From Sutcliffiella horikoshii (GTDB taxonomy: Bacteria; Bacillota; Bacilli; Bacillales; Bacillaceae_I), in contig KV440964.1 in the NCBI GenBank assembly GCA_001636495.1, forward strand, positions 1,008,666 to 1,072,665: DNA of 64,000 nt, in the 5' to 3' direction. Shown one piece after another: positions 41,565 through 50,230 of the stretch; the first letter of the stretch is position 1, and each line of letters begins with the position of its first letter. The translations under genes and the position numbers were made by a program. The notes below the pieces were generated by a model, which ran no database searches, was not told the origin of the DNA, and worked only from the letters and a program-made list of their open reading frames with translations.

Positions 41565-43865
41565 GTGAAGAAGTTTATCGTTTCATTGCTGGTGGTCTGT
41601 CTTGTCATACTGCCAAGCCTTACACAAGTAGAGGCCTCATCTGCAACTTCCATTCCAAATGAGGTTTCTGTGAAATTGAAGTATCACCTAAAAGAGAGAA
41701 AAGCAATTCCATTCAATTTCAACGGAACATACCAATTGGTAGGCAGTAATTTTGAACTGAAGAGTGATAGAAATTATGAAGTAAAACTGAATGGCAGTGT
41801 CATTGAGCTCTACGAAAATAGCAAAAAGATTAAGAGTTTCAACCACACGTTTGAAATCAAGCCGGTGAAGTACGGGAAAAGCAACTACATACGCTTAAAT
41901 GGTCGTCCGTATTTGGGTAGCATCCGTTTTATGATTGAAAATAACTATCTGGTCCCAGTCAATAAATTGCCAATGGAAGATTACCTGAAAGGTGTTCTTC
42001 CAAGTGAAATCTACCCTAGCTGGCATATTGAGTCTTTAAAAGCGCAGGCAGTCGCAGCAAGAACTTATGCTATGAAAAGAGTGCACCAAGTAATCACGGA
42101 TGATGTTGGATCTCAGCGTTATGACGGTTACATCTGGTGGGATGAAGCAAAGTATGCAAACACGAACGATGCGGTAAATGCAACAAAAGGACAAGTCCTA
42201 ACGTACAAAGGGAACCTGATTGATGCAGTGTTCAGTTCTAACAATGGTGGTTTTATTGAAGCAAATAAGGGGGCATGGCCAAGTGGTTCACAGTTGGACT
42301 ATCTGAAGGCTAAAGAAGACCCTTACGATCCAGCTTTTGACTGGAACCTATCATTAAGAGAACAACAGATCAACCTGGAGAACCTGAACCTGGAGAATCC
42401 AGGGGAATGGTGGAACAAGACTCAAGAAATCGGATTAGAAAACCCGCTAAAATTTGCTAACACCAATGAAGCGAAAATAGTAAACAATGTAAAAAACTAT
42501 CTAAAGAATAATAACACAACGTTAAAAGATGCCAACATCAAAATAGTGGGAATCAAGGATGTGGCAGTTTCCAACACTACTACTCCTGGTCAACGAAGAA
42601 CACATGGTAGTTACACCATCGCCTATTTTGTTCAAAATAAAGACGGAAGCTTTGTAATGGAAACAACGAAAGTGGATGGTGTTGAGCAGACGAACATTAA
42701 GCTGCACACATTCAAACAGATCAATAGTGCGATTACCAATATGCGTGGTATTTTTGGAATCAATGATTTCAAGAGTCACTTTGTAACATCCATTACCCTG
42801 AAAGATGGCATCTATGACATCAAAGGAAAAGGCTGGGGACATGGAGTAGGGATGAGTCAGTATGGTGCTAAAGCCATGGCAGACCAAGGGAAATCCTATA
42901 CAGATATTCTCGCTTTCTATTATCCTGAAACAGCCTTCACAAACTACATTTCGGGTCATATCAATAATAGTTTAAGAGGGTCAGATCGCTATGAAACTAG
43001 TACAGCGATTGCAAAGTATGGCTGGGATAAAGGCTTCCAAACTGTGGTCATTGGGCGTGGAGACAATCCTGTTGATGCGTTGACTGGAAGTGTTTTAGCT
43101 AAAAAGTACGATGCGCCACTATTGCTTGTGAAGACAGATGAAATCCCTACTGCTGTTAAGGATCTGTTATCAACACAAACGATCCATCAGATTTTTGTGC
43201 TTGGTGGACAAGCAGCCATATCTGATAAAACAGTAGCAGAATTGGGCGGATTAGCTACTCAGGTTACAAGAATCAAAGGGTCCGATCGTTACGACACTTC
43301 GGTAGATGTAGCAGGACAGATTGATGCAAAAGGGGAAGTCCTCATCACATCAGGTAGTTCTACCTCACCTGACGCATTATCTGTTGCATCTCATGCCGCT
43401 TTGAATCAGATTCCTATTCTGTTTACAAAGGCAGGCGAATTGCCGGCAAGTGTGGAAAAGTATTTAAAAGATAACAATGTGAAAAAGGCAACCATCATCG
43501 GTGGCGGAAGTGCCGTTTCTACTCAAGTGGAAACGCAATTGTCCAACCTTGTTGGGGAAGTGAAACGTGTTAGCGGGCCGGACCGCTATGCAACTAGTGT
43601 AGCCATCGTGAATGAGTATAACTTAGATCCTCGCAACCTTTTCTTTGCACGCGGGGAGCAATTCATTGACGCTCTACCTGGTTCTGTACTTGCAGCGAAA
43701 ATGGAAGCACCACTTCTATTAACGAAAAAGGATTCTTTACCGGATGTAGTTTCAAACTACATTAATGAGAATATCCATTATGTTCCTTCCATTCACTATT
43801 TGGGTGGAACAGGTGCCATTTCCGAAAGCACAAGAAACAATATTGAACAGGATATATTGAAGTAA
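41565..43865 (+). CDS. SpoIID/LytB-domain protein with CWB_2 repeats
   Basis: A 766-residue secreted protein resembling B. subtilis LytB, the modifier of the LytC amidase. Signal peptide 1-24. The SpoIID/LytB domain spans about 110-450 with PMEDYLKGVLPSEIYPSWHIE (near 136), the conserved QAVAARTYA and a late GKGWGHGVGMSQYGA (near 423). SpoIID itself is a lytic transglycosylase acting on denuded glycan, and the Glu of LPSE is conserved here. Three CWB_2 repeats start at about 468 (LRGSDRYETS, RIKGSDRYDTS, RVSGPDRYATS). The GTG start follows GGGGGAAGA, 28 bases after the acidic lipoprotein gene, so both belong to one transcript. Confidence 0.9.
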   Translation: MKKFIVSLLVVCLVILPSLTQVEASSATSIPNEVSVKLKYHLKERKAIPFNFNGTYQLVGSNFELKSDRNYEVKLNGSVIELYENSKKIKSFNHTFEIKPVKYGKSNYIRLNGRPYLGSIRFMIENNYLVPVNKLPMEDYLKGVLPSEIYPSWHIESLKAQAVAARTYAMKRVHQVITDDVGSQRYDGYIWWDEAKYANTNDAVNATKGQVLTYKGNLIDAVFSSNNGGFIEANKGAWPSGSQLDYLKAKEDPYDPAFDWNLSLREQQINLENLNLENPGEWWNKTQEIGLENPLKFANTNEAKIVNNVKNYLKNNNTTLKDANIKIVGIKDVAVSNTTTPGQRRTHGSYTIAYFVQNKDGSFVMETTKVDGVEQTNIKLHTFKQINSAITNMRGIFGINDFKSHFVTSITLKDGIYDIKGKGWGHGVGMSQYGAKAMADQGKSYTDILAFYYPETAFTNYISGHINNSLRGSDRYETSTAIAKYGWDKGFQTVVIGRGDNPVDALTGSVLAKKYDAPLLLVKTDEIPTAVKDLLSTQTIHQIFVLGGQAAISDKTVAELGGLATQVTRIKGSDRYDTSVDVAGQIDAKGEVLITSGSSTSPDALSVASHAALNQIPILFTKAGELPASVEKYLKDNNVKKATIIGGGSAVSTQVETQLSNLVGEVKRVSGPDRYATSVAIVNEYNLDPRNLFFARGEQFIDALPGSVLAAKMEAPLLLTKKDSLPDVVSNYINENIHYVPSIHYLGGTGAISESTRNNIEQDILK

Positions 43866-43868
43866 TAC

Positions 43869-43902
43869 AGAAGCTGCCCTTTAGCGGGGCAGCTTTTCTT
43901 TT
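43869..43902 (+). terminator. Terminator after the LytB-like gene
   Basis: AAGCTGCCC pairs with GGGGCAGCTT around TTTAGC, then TTCTTTT. Confidence 0.85.
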
Positions 43903-43928
43903 GCCTAAGGTAAGAGATTGTTGGAATT

Positions 43929-44064
43929 CCTAGCTGGTGATTGGAGCAAATGGCGAAGACTCCAGCGGGGGAGTAGCGACAATCTTGAGACCCCGCAACG
44001 AAGTGAGGAGGCTCAAGGTCGCCCCGCGGAAAGCGAAGCCAGTTGCGGAAATCAACAGCGGCGT
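43929..44064 (+). repeat. Dispersed palindromic element, copy G
   Basis: Same orientation and ends as copies C and E (CTAGCTGGTGATTGGAGC ... AATCAACAGCGG). The loop reads CGCAACGAAGTGAGGAGG. It separates the CWB_2 block from the polysaccharide genes. Confidence 0.85.
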
Positions 44065-44156
44065 TAAATATGACTCAAAGTTTTAGTTATCCCGACTTTT
44101 ATGTATAATAAATGAGGTATGAATTGAATCGTTTTAGATGTGGAGGAACCATTTTT

Positions 44157-45584
44157 ATGCTATCGAAACACGCATTTGCTTATTTTTTATCACATGGGGT
44201 ACCGGCACTAGTCAGTTTTGCCAGCATCGCCATTTTCACTAGATTATTAAGCCCTGAAGAATATGGGATGTACGCTTTAGTATTTGCAATTGCCGGAATG
44301 GTGAACGCGGTTCTGTTCGAATGGCTGAAGCTGAGTCTGCTTCGCTATTATCCTAAATATAAAGAAGATAGCCGCTTTTTGGAAACCATTAAACTATCCT
44401 TTCTAGCATTGATTGTAGCTACGCTTGTGGTTGGGGTAATTACTATGTTCTTTTTTCAGGGGAAAGAGTTTTCACCTATTTTCATTTTCCTCACCCTATT
44501 GTTTTCGTGGACACAATCATGGAACAGTATTAACTTAACACTAATGCGAGCTAAGTTATCACCTAAATCATATGGAATGCTGGCATTTAGTCGTACAACA
44601 TTGGGATTGGTCCTAGGTACAACTTTAATTTATGCCGGGTTTGCGGAGATCGGTCTGCTAACGGGACTTATCCTGGCATTTTGGATTACCTTGCTGCTGC
44701 CGACATTGAAATATTGGAAATTGGGTATAAACCTAAAAGCTTTTCAAAAAGATTACTTAAAACAATTTCTCAAATACGGAATGCCGTTAACGATCACCCT
44801 CTTGATGGGCGTGATTATCCATAACTCCGACCGCTTGATCATCAATTACTTGTTGGATACGAGTGCCACGGGTATCTACGCGGTCACCTATGATCTTTCA
44901 GAACAGACCATCTTCACACTGATGATGATCATTAACCTAGCCGCTTTTCCAATCGCAGTGAAAGTGATGGAGGAAAAGGGGGAGCTTGCGGCGTACGAAC
45001 AGGTGAGAAAAAACACCAGCTTAATTTTCTTGATTTCATTACCTGCAGTTGCAGGGTTCGTTCTTATCTCTTCTAATATTGCGCACCTTTTCCTAGGGGA
45101 AGCATTTCGGGCAGATGCACTTGTCCTGATCCCCTACATTGCAATCGGGGCTTTGTTGAAAGGGTTCAAGCTTTACAGTGTGGATATTATGTTCCATTTA
45201 AAACAAAAAACAGCCCTGCAAATATTCCCTGTCATTGTGGCAGCGGCGTTGAATGTAGCCCTTAACTTTCTGCTGATTCCTAAGTATGGAATAGAAGGGG
45301 CGGCGATGGCAACAGTAGCTGCATATGCTGCAGCGGTAGTGATGAGCTGGATCATTGTCCATATCCAAATAAACCCATTGCCATTTCCGGCTAAAGATTT
45401 TATCCATGTCATGACGGCATCTATTGTGATGGGACTGGCACTATGGCCATTACAGGATAAAACAGGGGTGCTTTATCTCCTTGTCCAGTTGTCGGTTGGC
45501 GGCATTGTTTTCTTAGGAATGGCGCTCGTATTAAATATCATGAATGCACGGACAATATTAATGAAAAGAATGAAAAAATCGTGA
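44157..45584 (+). CDS. Wzx-type polysaccharide flippase
   Basis: A 475-residue polytopic protein with 12-14 hydrophobic segments, of the MOP/Wzx family that flips lipid-linked sugar repeats across the membrane. Typical features are the N-terminal FTRLLSPEEYGMYALVFAIAG, the middle HNSDRLIINYLLDTSATGIYAV, and PKYGIEGAAMATVAAY near the end. The role would equal TuaB in B. subtilis. An ATG at 44112 lacks a ribosome site; GGAGG lies 10 bases before the chosen ATG. It opens a run of five same-strand genes (flippase and four glycosyltransferases). Confidence 0.85.
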   Translation: MLSKHAFAYFLSHGVPALVSFASIAIFTRLLSPEEYGMYALVFAIAGMVNAVLFEWLKLSLLRYYPKYKEDSRFLETIKLSFLALIVATLVVGVITMFFFQGKEFSPIFIFLTLLFSWTQSWNSINLTLMRAKLSPKSYGMLAFSRTTLGLVLGTTLIYAGFAEIGLLTGLILAFWITLLLPTLKYWKLGINLKAFQKDYLKQFLKYGMPLTITLLMGVIIHNSDRLIINYLLDTSATGIYAVTYDLSEQTIFTLMMIINLAAFPIAVKVMEEKGELAAYEQVRKNTSLIFLISLPAVAGFVLISSNIAHLFLGEAFRADALVLIPYIAIGALLKGFKLYSVDIMFHLKQKTALQIFPVIVAAALNVALNFLLIPKYGIEGAAMATVAAYAAAVVMSWIIVHIQINPLPFPAKDFIHVMTASIVMGLALWPLQDKTGVLYLLVQLSVGGIVFLGMALVLNIMNARTILMKRMKKS

Positions 45585-45602
45585 TGATTTGAGGGATGCA
45601 AC

Positions 45603-46712
45603 ATGGATAAAAAAAGAATTGGCTTTATTTTGGCAAGCCTCGGCGGGGGCGGAGTGGAACGGATGACCTTGAACTTGGCCGAAGAGTTCACCAAAAGGGG
45701 CTATGATGTAGACCTACTGGTGGCGGATGCCAAAGGAGAATACAAGGATTTGGTCCCTGCGAGTGTAAATCTTATTGATTTAAATAAACCAAGATTGCTT
45801 TCCTGTATCCCTGATATTAGAAAGTATCTGATAGATAAGAAACCAGACGCCTTTATTTCTGCGAAGGATTATATCAACTTGGCAGTTATTATGGCCAAGT
45901 TGCTTGCTAAGTCAAAAACAAACCTCATTGTAAGTACACGGGTAAACATAAGTCGTCAGTTGGAAGTATTGGATTCTAGGTCATTTAAAGTCATTGCGCG
46001 TCTGGTCAAGCATTTCTATCGTTTTGCCAATCACATTGTAGGAGTTTCCAAAGGAGTGGCAGACGATCTTCATAAAATCACTGGCATAGATTCTTCCAAA
46101 ATCCATGTAGTTTACAACCCTGTTGTGACAGATGAATTGTTGGCTAAGGCCCAGCAGGAAGTGGACCACCCTTGGTTTAAAGAGGATGTCCCTGTTGCCG
46201 TTACGGTCGGTAGATTTGATAAAGCGAAAGATTACCCAACTTTGTTAAATGCAATGAGGGTATTGCAGGATTCCAAAAAAGTGCGACTCATTGTGGTGGG
46301 GGATGGACCGGAAAAAGAACATCTCTTATCACTTGTAGAACAGTACAAGTTGAAAGAAGTAGTGGATTTTGTAGGATTTCAGTCCAACCCATACCCTTAT
46401 ATGAGAAAGGCCGACCTGTTCGTTTTATCCTCTGCCTACGAAGGTTTTGGGAATGTAGTAGCAGAAGCGCTTGCGGTGGGAACACCTGTTGTTTCCACCA
46501 ATTGCCCAAGCGGTCCTGGTGAGATTCTCGAAGGCGGAAAATATGGCACCTTGGTAAAGGTCGGTGACTATATCGAGCTATCCCAAGCAATGAAGGCAAC
46601 CATCGAAAACCCGATGCCTAAAGAAAAACTGCTTGAACGGTCGTTGTTTTTCACCATTAAAAATAGTGCAGACAGCTATGAAAAACTAATTTTAAATAAT
46701 AGGGATGCCTAA
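45603..46712 (+). CDS. GT4-family glycosyltransferase (first)
   Basis: A 369-residue GT-B glycosyltransferase of family 4. The N-terminal acceptor domain opens with FILASLGGGGVERMTLNLA. The donor domain has AVTVGRFDKAKDYPTLL near 200 and the EX7E motif EGFGNVVAE near 280, followed by GTPVVSTNCPSGPGEIL. It would add a sugar to the lipid-linked polymer repeat in the cytosol; the sugar is unknown. It is about 35-40% similar by eye to the next gene, and probably a tandem duplicate. It begins 18 bases after the flippase gene. Confidence 0.87.
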   Translation: MDKKRIGFILASLGGGGVERMTLNLAEEFTKRGYDVDLLVADAKGEYKDLVPASVNLIDLNKPRLLSCIPDIRKYLIDKKPDAFISAKDYINLAVIMAKLLAKSKTNLIVSTRVNISRQLEVLDSRSFKVIARLVKHFYRFANHIVGVSKGVADDLHKITGIDSSKIHVVYNPVVTDELLAKAQQEVDHPWFKEDVPVAVTVGRFDKAKDYPTLLNAMRVLQDSKKVRLIVVGDGPEKEHLLSLVEQYKLKEVVDFVGFQSNPYPYMRKADLFVLSSAYEGFGNVVAEALAVGTPVVSTNCPSGPGEILEGGKYGTLVKVGDYIELSQAMKATIENPMPKEKLLERSLFFTIKNSADSYEKLILNNRDA

Positions 46713-46715
46713 GCT

Positions 46716-47843
46716 ATGTACATTGCTTTGTTTATCCCGGTACTTACCTTTGGTGGAGCGGAGAAAGTGGTCATCACCTTGGCAAACGGTTTGGCGGCAA
46801 AAGGACACAAGGTGGATCTGGTGTTAATTAAACGGGAAGGGCAGCTGATAGAAACTGTTTCCGATAAGGTCCGACTAGTAGACCTTGGCTCGAAAAAGAC
46901 GTTCTTTAGTGTGTGGAAGCTGCGAGGCTATCTGCATAAAAACAAGCCGGATGTCTTGTTGTCAGGGCTCGATAATGCCAATATCGTATCTAGCCTGGCT
47001 ATGCGTATGGCAAAAGCGAACACAAAGCACATTATTGCATTGCATACGAATTTAAAGCAGTCCTATTTACGCCCTAGAACGAAATTGCATCGTTTTTACC
47101 CTGCAATGATGCGAAGATTATTTCCACATGCCGACCATTTTGTTGCCGTTTCCGAATGTGTGGCAAAACAATCCGGTAACTTTTTAGGGCTGACTAATGA
47201 TAGAATAGAAGTAATCTACAATCCTGTCATAAATAGTAAAATAAAAGAGAAAGCGCTCGAATCGGTGGAGCACCCGTGGCTAAATGATCATAATAACTTT
47301 ACGATAGTGGCAGCTGGAAGGATTTTTGAAGCGAAGGATTATCCGACCATGTTAATGGCGTTTGCGAAAGTATTGCCTAAAGCTCCACATGCACGTTTAA
47401 TCATCTTAGGAGACGGGAAGCAAACGATAAGAAGGGAAATGGACAAAATCATTTCAGATGAAAAAATGGAACATGCTGTAGATGTTCATGGTTTTGTTCA
47501 TAACCCTTACGCCTATATTCAAAAAGCTTCCCTCTTTGTATTAAGTTCAAAATGGGAAGGCTTCGGCAATGTACTGGTAGAGGCGCTTTATCTAAATAAA
47601 CCTGTTATCTCGACTGCTTGTGAATGCGGACCGGATGAAATTCTCCGTAATGGACAATTCGGGTCGCTTGTTTCGGTGGGGAAACCAGACGAGCTGGCAC
47701 AGGCGATATTGGAAAATATGCACGCTGAAGATACACGAGATAAAGAGGCGCTTGCTCGTCATTTGAAACAAATGGAAGATGAGTTTGTTGTCTCGAGATA
47801 TGAAGAATTTTTTAAGCAGAGGGTAGAAGAAACGAAGGGTTAG
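46716..47843 (+). CDS. GT4-family glycosyltransferase (second)
   Basis: A 375-residue GT-B enzyme related to its upstream neighbour. It starts FIPVLTFGGAEKVVITLANGL, has IVAAGRIFEAKDYPTML near 190 and the EX7E motif EGFGNVLVE near 284, then NKPVISTACECGPDEIL. Only 3 bases separate it from the previous stop, indicating one transcript and coupled translation. Substrates cannot be told from sequence. Confidence 0.87.
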   Translation: MYIALFIPVLTFGGAEKVVITLANGLAAKGHKVDLVLIKREGQLIETVSDKVRLVDLGSKKTFFSVWKLRGYLHKNKPDVLLSGLDNANIVSSLAMRMAKANTKHIIALHTNLKQSYLRPRTKLHRFYPAMMRRLFPHADHFVAVSECVAKQSGNFLGLTNDRIEVIYNPVINSKIKEKALESVEHPWLNDHNNFTIVAAGRIFEAKDYPTMLMAFAKVLPKAPHARLIILGDGKQTIRREMDKIISDEKMEHAVDVHGFVHNPYAYIQKASLFVLSSKWEGFGNVLVEALYLNKPVISTACECGPDEILRNGQFGSLVSVGKPDELAQAILENMHAEDTRDKEALARHLKQMEDEFVVSRYEEFFKQRVEETKG

Positions 47844-47856
47844 GGTGAGAGCATAA

Positions 47857-48783
47857 ATGAATAATGTATCTGTCATCATCCCTACACATAATAGACCGCA
47901 TCTGTTGCTCCTGGCCTTGCAAAGTATTGAGGAGCAAAAAGAAAAGCCGGATGAAGTTATTGTGGTCATGGATGGTGAAGACGAAGAGACAGAACGGTTC
48001 TTGAACAGTTATACTAGTTATACTAGCGAAAACTTTGCGTTCCGACATATCAAAATCCCCGAAAGTCAAGGTGCTTGTTATGCCAGGAACCTTGGAGCAA
48101 GTAAAGCTGAAGGGGATATATTGATGTTTTTGGACGATGATGATACATGGGAGCCTGAAAAAATCCAAGAGCAACTTAAGCAATTTGAATTAAATAATGA
48201 TGTCGGGTTGGTGTATTCCGGCAAACTTGTCGTATATAATACAAACCGAAAAAAGGTTATTCGAAAAATACCTGCAAAAGTAAAAGGGAACTTATATCCG
48301 AAAATATTCGAAGATAATTATATCGGCACCACTTCTTCCGTTGCCATAAAAAAAGATGTCTTTAATAAGGCTGGCGGCTTTGATGAAAATCTACCTGCTA
48401 TGCAAGACTATGACTTATGGATAAGATGTTGTGAATGGACGAAGGTAGCGCATGATAATCAGTATAATGTCAGATATACGATTGCAAAGAATGCAAGCAA
48501 TCAGATCAGCGGGAAAAGTGAAAATCACCACCGCGCATTAACATATTTATTCGAAAAATATCGTGAAGTGCTTGAAAGTAAATCTTCCACCTTACAGAGA
48601 AGGTTCAGGTCATCGAGATTCTTGCATCTATCTAAAGCAGTTCACCGGAACAACTATTTATATTCATTAAAGTACTCTTTGAAAAGTATTTATTATTATC
48701 CCAATATAAAAGCGGTAGCCTTATTTTTACCGCCATTCTTACTGGCATTCATTTCATTATTTCAACCAGGAAGAGGGAAATAA
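47857..48783 (+). CDS. GT2-family glycosyltransferase (first)
   Basis: A 308-residue GT-A glycosyltransferase. VSVIIPTHNRPHLLLLAL opens the nucleotide-binding half. The metal-binding DxD-type motif is FLDDDDTWEPEK near 90, and MQDYDLWIRC near 185 fits the catalytic region. The C-terminal 80 residues are basic and amphipathic, suggesting membrane association. The GAGAGCATAA before the ATG is a modest ribosome site. It belongs to the flippase operon. Confidence 0.85.
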   Translation: MNNVSVIIPTHNRPHLLLLALQSIEEQKEKPDEVIVVMDGEDEETERFLNSYTSYTSENFAFRHIKIPESQGACYARNLGASKAEGDILMFLDDDDTWEPEKIQEQLKQFELNNDVGLVYSGKLVVYNTNRKKVIRKIPAKVKGNLYPKIFEDNYIGTTSSVAIKKDVFNKAGGFDENLPAMQDYDLWIRCCEWTKVAHDNQYNVRYTIAKNASNQISGKSENHHRALTYLFEKYREVLESKSSTLQRRFRSSRFLHLSKAVHRNNYLYSLKYSLKSIYYYPNIKAVALFLPPFLLAFISLFQPGRGK

Positions 48784-48826
48784 CTTGCACGAGGATTTAA
48801 AACAGAAGATGGTGAGGGCGATAGAA

Positions 48827-49624
48827 ATGATTAGTGTTGTCATACCTACACTAGGAACGAGAGAAATGGAATTAGAACGTTTATTCCAGAGTCTTAGTGA
48901 TCAAACGTATCAAAATTTTGAAGTCATCGTGGTTTCTCAAGATAATCATGAAAAAGTGGGCACCCTTCTTGCTAATTACTCATTTCCATATGAGCATGTC
49001 TCTTTAGATAGAAAAGGGCTATCCTACTCAAGGAATGTAGGAATCAACTATACAAAAGGCAAGGTCGTCACATTTTCTGATGATGATTGCTGGTACGAAC
49101 CAAATGCATTCTTGGAGGTCCATAATTTTTTTCAGGAGAATTCTGCTGGCATCGTGTGTTACCAGATCTATGATCCGGAGAAGAAAGAATACTATAAGGA
49201 TTATCCTAAAAATGCGCAAGAAAAGTTGAAGTTTCAGGATCTCTTTAGAAAGTCTTCCATTGAAATATTTTTAAATCTTGATGTTGTCGACAAGCAAAAG
49301 GTTATTTTTGATGAGGACTTTGGCGTAGGGGCAAAATATCCGAACGGTGAGGAAAACATCTTCCTGCACATGATGTATAAAGAGGGGTATCAGATTAGTT
49401 ATGTGCCAAAAGTGGTCGTGTACCATGGTAAGCCGAGCATGGACACAAGGTTGAATTTTAAAGCCTTTTCCAGTAAAGGGCCATTGTTCAAACGAATCTT
49501 CAACACACCTGTCGGGTTTGCGATGCTGACCTTTTTGTTCATTAAGAAGTTCAATCATCTGGAAAGGCCGTTTCCTTTTTATATTTCGTCTATTAAAGAG
49601 ATGCTTCAATACAAAAAAAAGTAG
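48827..49624 (+). CDS. GT2-family glycosyltransferase (second)
   Basis: A 265-residue GT-A enzyme: ISVVIPTLGTREMELERL at the start and TFSDDDCWYEPNA near 77-89 as metal-binding motif. NGEENIFLHMMYKEGY near 185 fits the acceptor/catalytic loop. Longer in-frame starts exist (TTG at 48785, ATG at 48809), but the family fold begins exactly at the ATG used, which GAGGGCG precedes. It is the last gene of the flippase operon; a shared hairpin follows. Confidence 0.82.
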   Translation: MISVVIPTLGTREMELERLFQSLSDQTYQNFEVIVVSQDNHEKVGTLLANYSFPYEHVSLDRKGLSYSRNVGINYTKGKVVTFSDDDCWYEPNAFLEVHNFFQENSAGIVCYQIYDPEKKEYYKDYPKNAQEKLKFQDLFRKSSIEIFLNLDVVDKQKVIFDEDFGVGAKYPNGEENIFLHMMYKEGYQISYVPKVVVYHGKPSMDTRLNFKAFSSKGPLFKRIFNTPVGFAMLTFLFIKKFNHLERPFPFYISSIKEMLQYKKK

Positions 49625-49651
49625 AAAACGCCCGTTAGGTCGTTTTCTACT
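49621..49651. terminator. Bidirectional terminator after the glycosyltransferase run
   Basis: AGTAGAAAACG pairs with CGTTTTCTACT around CCCGTTAGGT. It separates the glycosyltransferase operon from the convergent lipoprotein gene and overlaps the ends of both. Confidence 0.75.
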
Positions 49652-50021
49652 CCATATTACCGGTTGTATCATAATTAGGGAATTCGAGCTTCTCTAATTT
49701 ATATTGGCCGTTTTCTTCTGTCCAGTCTGTGTAATAGACCATCTTTCCATTCTCGTCAAAACGGTATAATTCATCGGATACCATGATATAGCGGGTTTTG
49801 TTGTGGTGCTCCAGTGTCCATTTCAATTGATTGAAGTCATCCTCTTTTATTTCACTGTCACTTGCGATCATGTCAGAAAAATGTTTCCATTCCAGGGATG
49901 CGATGTTGCTTCTCACAAAATGGTCACCTTCAAGTGGGGTGCGGACAATAAGGACTTGGTCCCCGCACGCGGTTAAGAATATTGTTGCTATTGCGAATAA
50001 ACTAAACAGTTTCAACTTCAT
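49647..50021 (-). CDS. Small hypothetical lipoprotein
   Basis: A 124-residue predicted lipoprotein with signal MKLKLFSLFAIATIFLTAC and acylated Cys19. The remaining 105 residues form a small polar domain (LEWKHFSDMIASDSEIKED...YYTDWTEENGQYKLEKLEF) that I do not recognise. GGGGGAAG precedes the ATG. It lies on the opposite strand between the glycosyltransferase run and the polymerase gene, so it is transcribed separately. Confidence 0.7.
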   Translation of the reverse strand: MKLKLFSLFAIATIFLTACGDQVLIVRTPLEGDHFVRSNIASLEWKHFSDMIASDSEIKEDDFNQLKWTLEHHNKTRYIMVSDELYRFDENGKMVYYTDWTEENGQYKLEKLEFPNYDTTGNME

Positions 50022-50142
50022 CTTCTTCCCCCATAAGAGTTATTTCTTAGCCGTACTATTTGACCAGATGGGATATATTCTTCCCATATTATATAGTTTT
50101 TTTTCTATAAATCAAATGAGTTTAGGCAAAGTGGGCAAACTA

Positions 50143-50171
50143 TTTAACGTTGGAACGGTATGTGCTATTAT
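50143..50171 (+). promoter_or_regulatory. Candidate promoter of the polymerase gene
   Basis: TTTAAC and TATTAT are 17 bases apart, with the -10 about 60 bases before the start codon. Both hexamers deviate from consensus. Confidence 0.3.
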
Positions 50172-50230
50172 ATCTAATTAGATAAGTCGAAAAAAGTAGA
50201 AAAAGATCAGAAAAGGATTGGTATTATCAA

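Noticed and set aside
49647-50021. Considered as a LytA-type or BsuPI lipoprotein
   Set aside because: Neither the acidic linker nor the BsuPI motifs are present; left as hypothetical.
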